A DNA stretch of 64,000 bases from assembly GCF_039889165.1 (NCBI RefSeq), contig NZ_JAYMYY010000001.1, positions 124,001-188,000 on the forward strand, written 5' to 3'. Below, in pieces: positions 63,689 to 64,000 of this stretch. Each line of letters begins with the position of its first letter. The first letter of the stretch is position 1. The notes under the pieces are model-generated. The model was not told the origin of the DNA, ran no database searches, and worked only from the letters and a program-made list of their open reading frames with translations. The translations under genes and the position numbers were made by a program. The stretch is from Pseudocitrobacter cyperus. GTDB lineage: Bacteria; Pseudomonadota; Gammaproteobacteria; Enterobacterales; Enterobacteriaceae.

Positions 63689-63773
63689 AATAATGTTTCA
63701 TCCGTGAGCGCATCATCTGTCATGTGAATGGCAGGTGAAGGAGGCATAAATAATACAAATGGTTACTATAGAC

Positions 63774-63800
63774 AAAAAAACCCGCCGTAGCGGGTTTTTT
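63774..63800 (-). terminator. Terminator downstream of prs
   Basis: Stem ACCCGC / GCGGGT with a 4-base loop, flanked by A- and T-runs, 13 bases after the prs stop on the minus strand. Confidence 0.85.
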
Positions 63801-63812
63801 AACCAGATTCGA

Positions 63813-64000
63813 TTAATGCTCGAACATGGCAGAAATGGATTCTTCATTGCTGATACGACGAATCGCTTCGGCCAACATCCCGGACAGGGTCAGTGTACGA
63901 ACGTTAGGCAGTGCTTTGATTTCATCCGATAACGGGATGGTATCGCAGACGACCACTTCGTCGATAACCGAGTTGCGCAGGTTGTTTACCGCATTGCCGG
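63813..64000 (-). CDS. prs: Ribose-phosphate pyrophosphokinase (3' end only)
   Basis: The last 62 codons of prs, running off the window edge. It makes PRPP from ribose 5-phosphate and ATP. The visible part includes NAVNNLRNSVIDEVVVCDTI and ends RISNEESISAMFEH, the conserved enterobacterial C-terminus. Confidence 0.95.
   Translation of the reverse strand, partial: GNAVNNLRNSVIDEVVVCDTIPLSDEIKALPNVRTLTLSGMLAEAIRRISNEESISAMFEH

Overview
The window is chromosomal DNA from a member of the Enterobacteriaceae. Its backbone has the Escherichia/Enterobacter gene order (yoaA-tsaB-yeaY-fadD-rnd, minEDC, ycgL-ycgM-ycgN, umuDC, dsbB-nhaB-fadR-ycgB-dadAX-cvrA-ldcA-emtA-ycgR-ymgE-treA, then ychF-pth-ychH-dauA-prs). 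Products align with the E. coli proteins from memory, mostly at equal length. The accessory content (hydroxamate-type TonB receptor, urea amidolyase with urea ABC transporter, prp operon) suggests an Enterobacter, Lelliottia, Leclercia or Kosakonia relative. The genus cannot be fixed from reading alone.

Layout. Positions 1-7587 hold core genes: the end of the DNA-damage helicase YoaA, the t6A factor TsaB, lipoprotein YeaY, fatty-acid activation (FadD), RNase D and the Min division-site system. Positions 7588-13619 hold small proteins, a YagU-like membrane protein, YcgL/M/N, the SOS mutagenesis operon umuDC and DsbB. Positions 13747-25214 run from nhaB to ymgE and include the fatty-acid regulator FadR and D-alanine catabolism (dadAX). 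At 25377-29490 a Fur-box-linked siderophore receptor and periplasmic trehalase converge on a tandem palindromic repeat array, part of which supplies the last codons of treA.

From treA to ychF the window holds accessory modules instead of the dha and ycgV genes found there in E. coli. (1) A urea module at 29857-41487: allophanate hydrolase, biotin-dependent urea carboxylase, a GntR regulator and urtABCDE, behind a sigma-54-type promoter. (2) A small cassette at 41527-43651: two overlapping small genes, one ribbon-helix-helix-like, divergent from an unknown 482-residue protein with a HEPN-like motif and an apparent AUU start. (3) prpR-prpBCDE for propionate use through the 2-methylcitrate cycle. 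(4) A Fur-box-linked MFS exporter. (5) An AT-rich island at about 52310-59600.

The AT-rich island is the most unusual part. It encodes a 1526-codon STAND NTPase with a Cap4/DUF4297-like nuclease domain, broken by one in-frame amber codon, followed by a polytopic membrane protein. A pentanucleotide microsatellite comes next, lying at the tail of a terminator. On the opposite strand sit three small genes: an orphan FtsK-gamma-like winged helix, a lipoprotein and a 56-residue membrane peptide. The architecture resembles Avs-like anti-phage proteins, and this is the best candidate for an undescribed or decaying immune system here. No tRNA, rRNA, integrase, transposase or CRISPR array was recognised.
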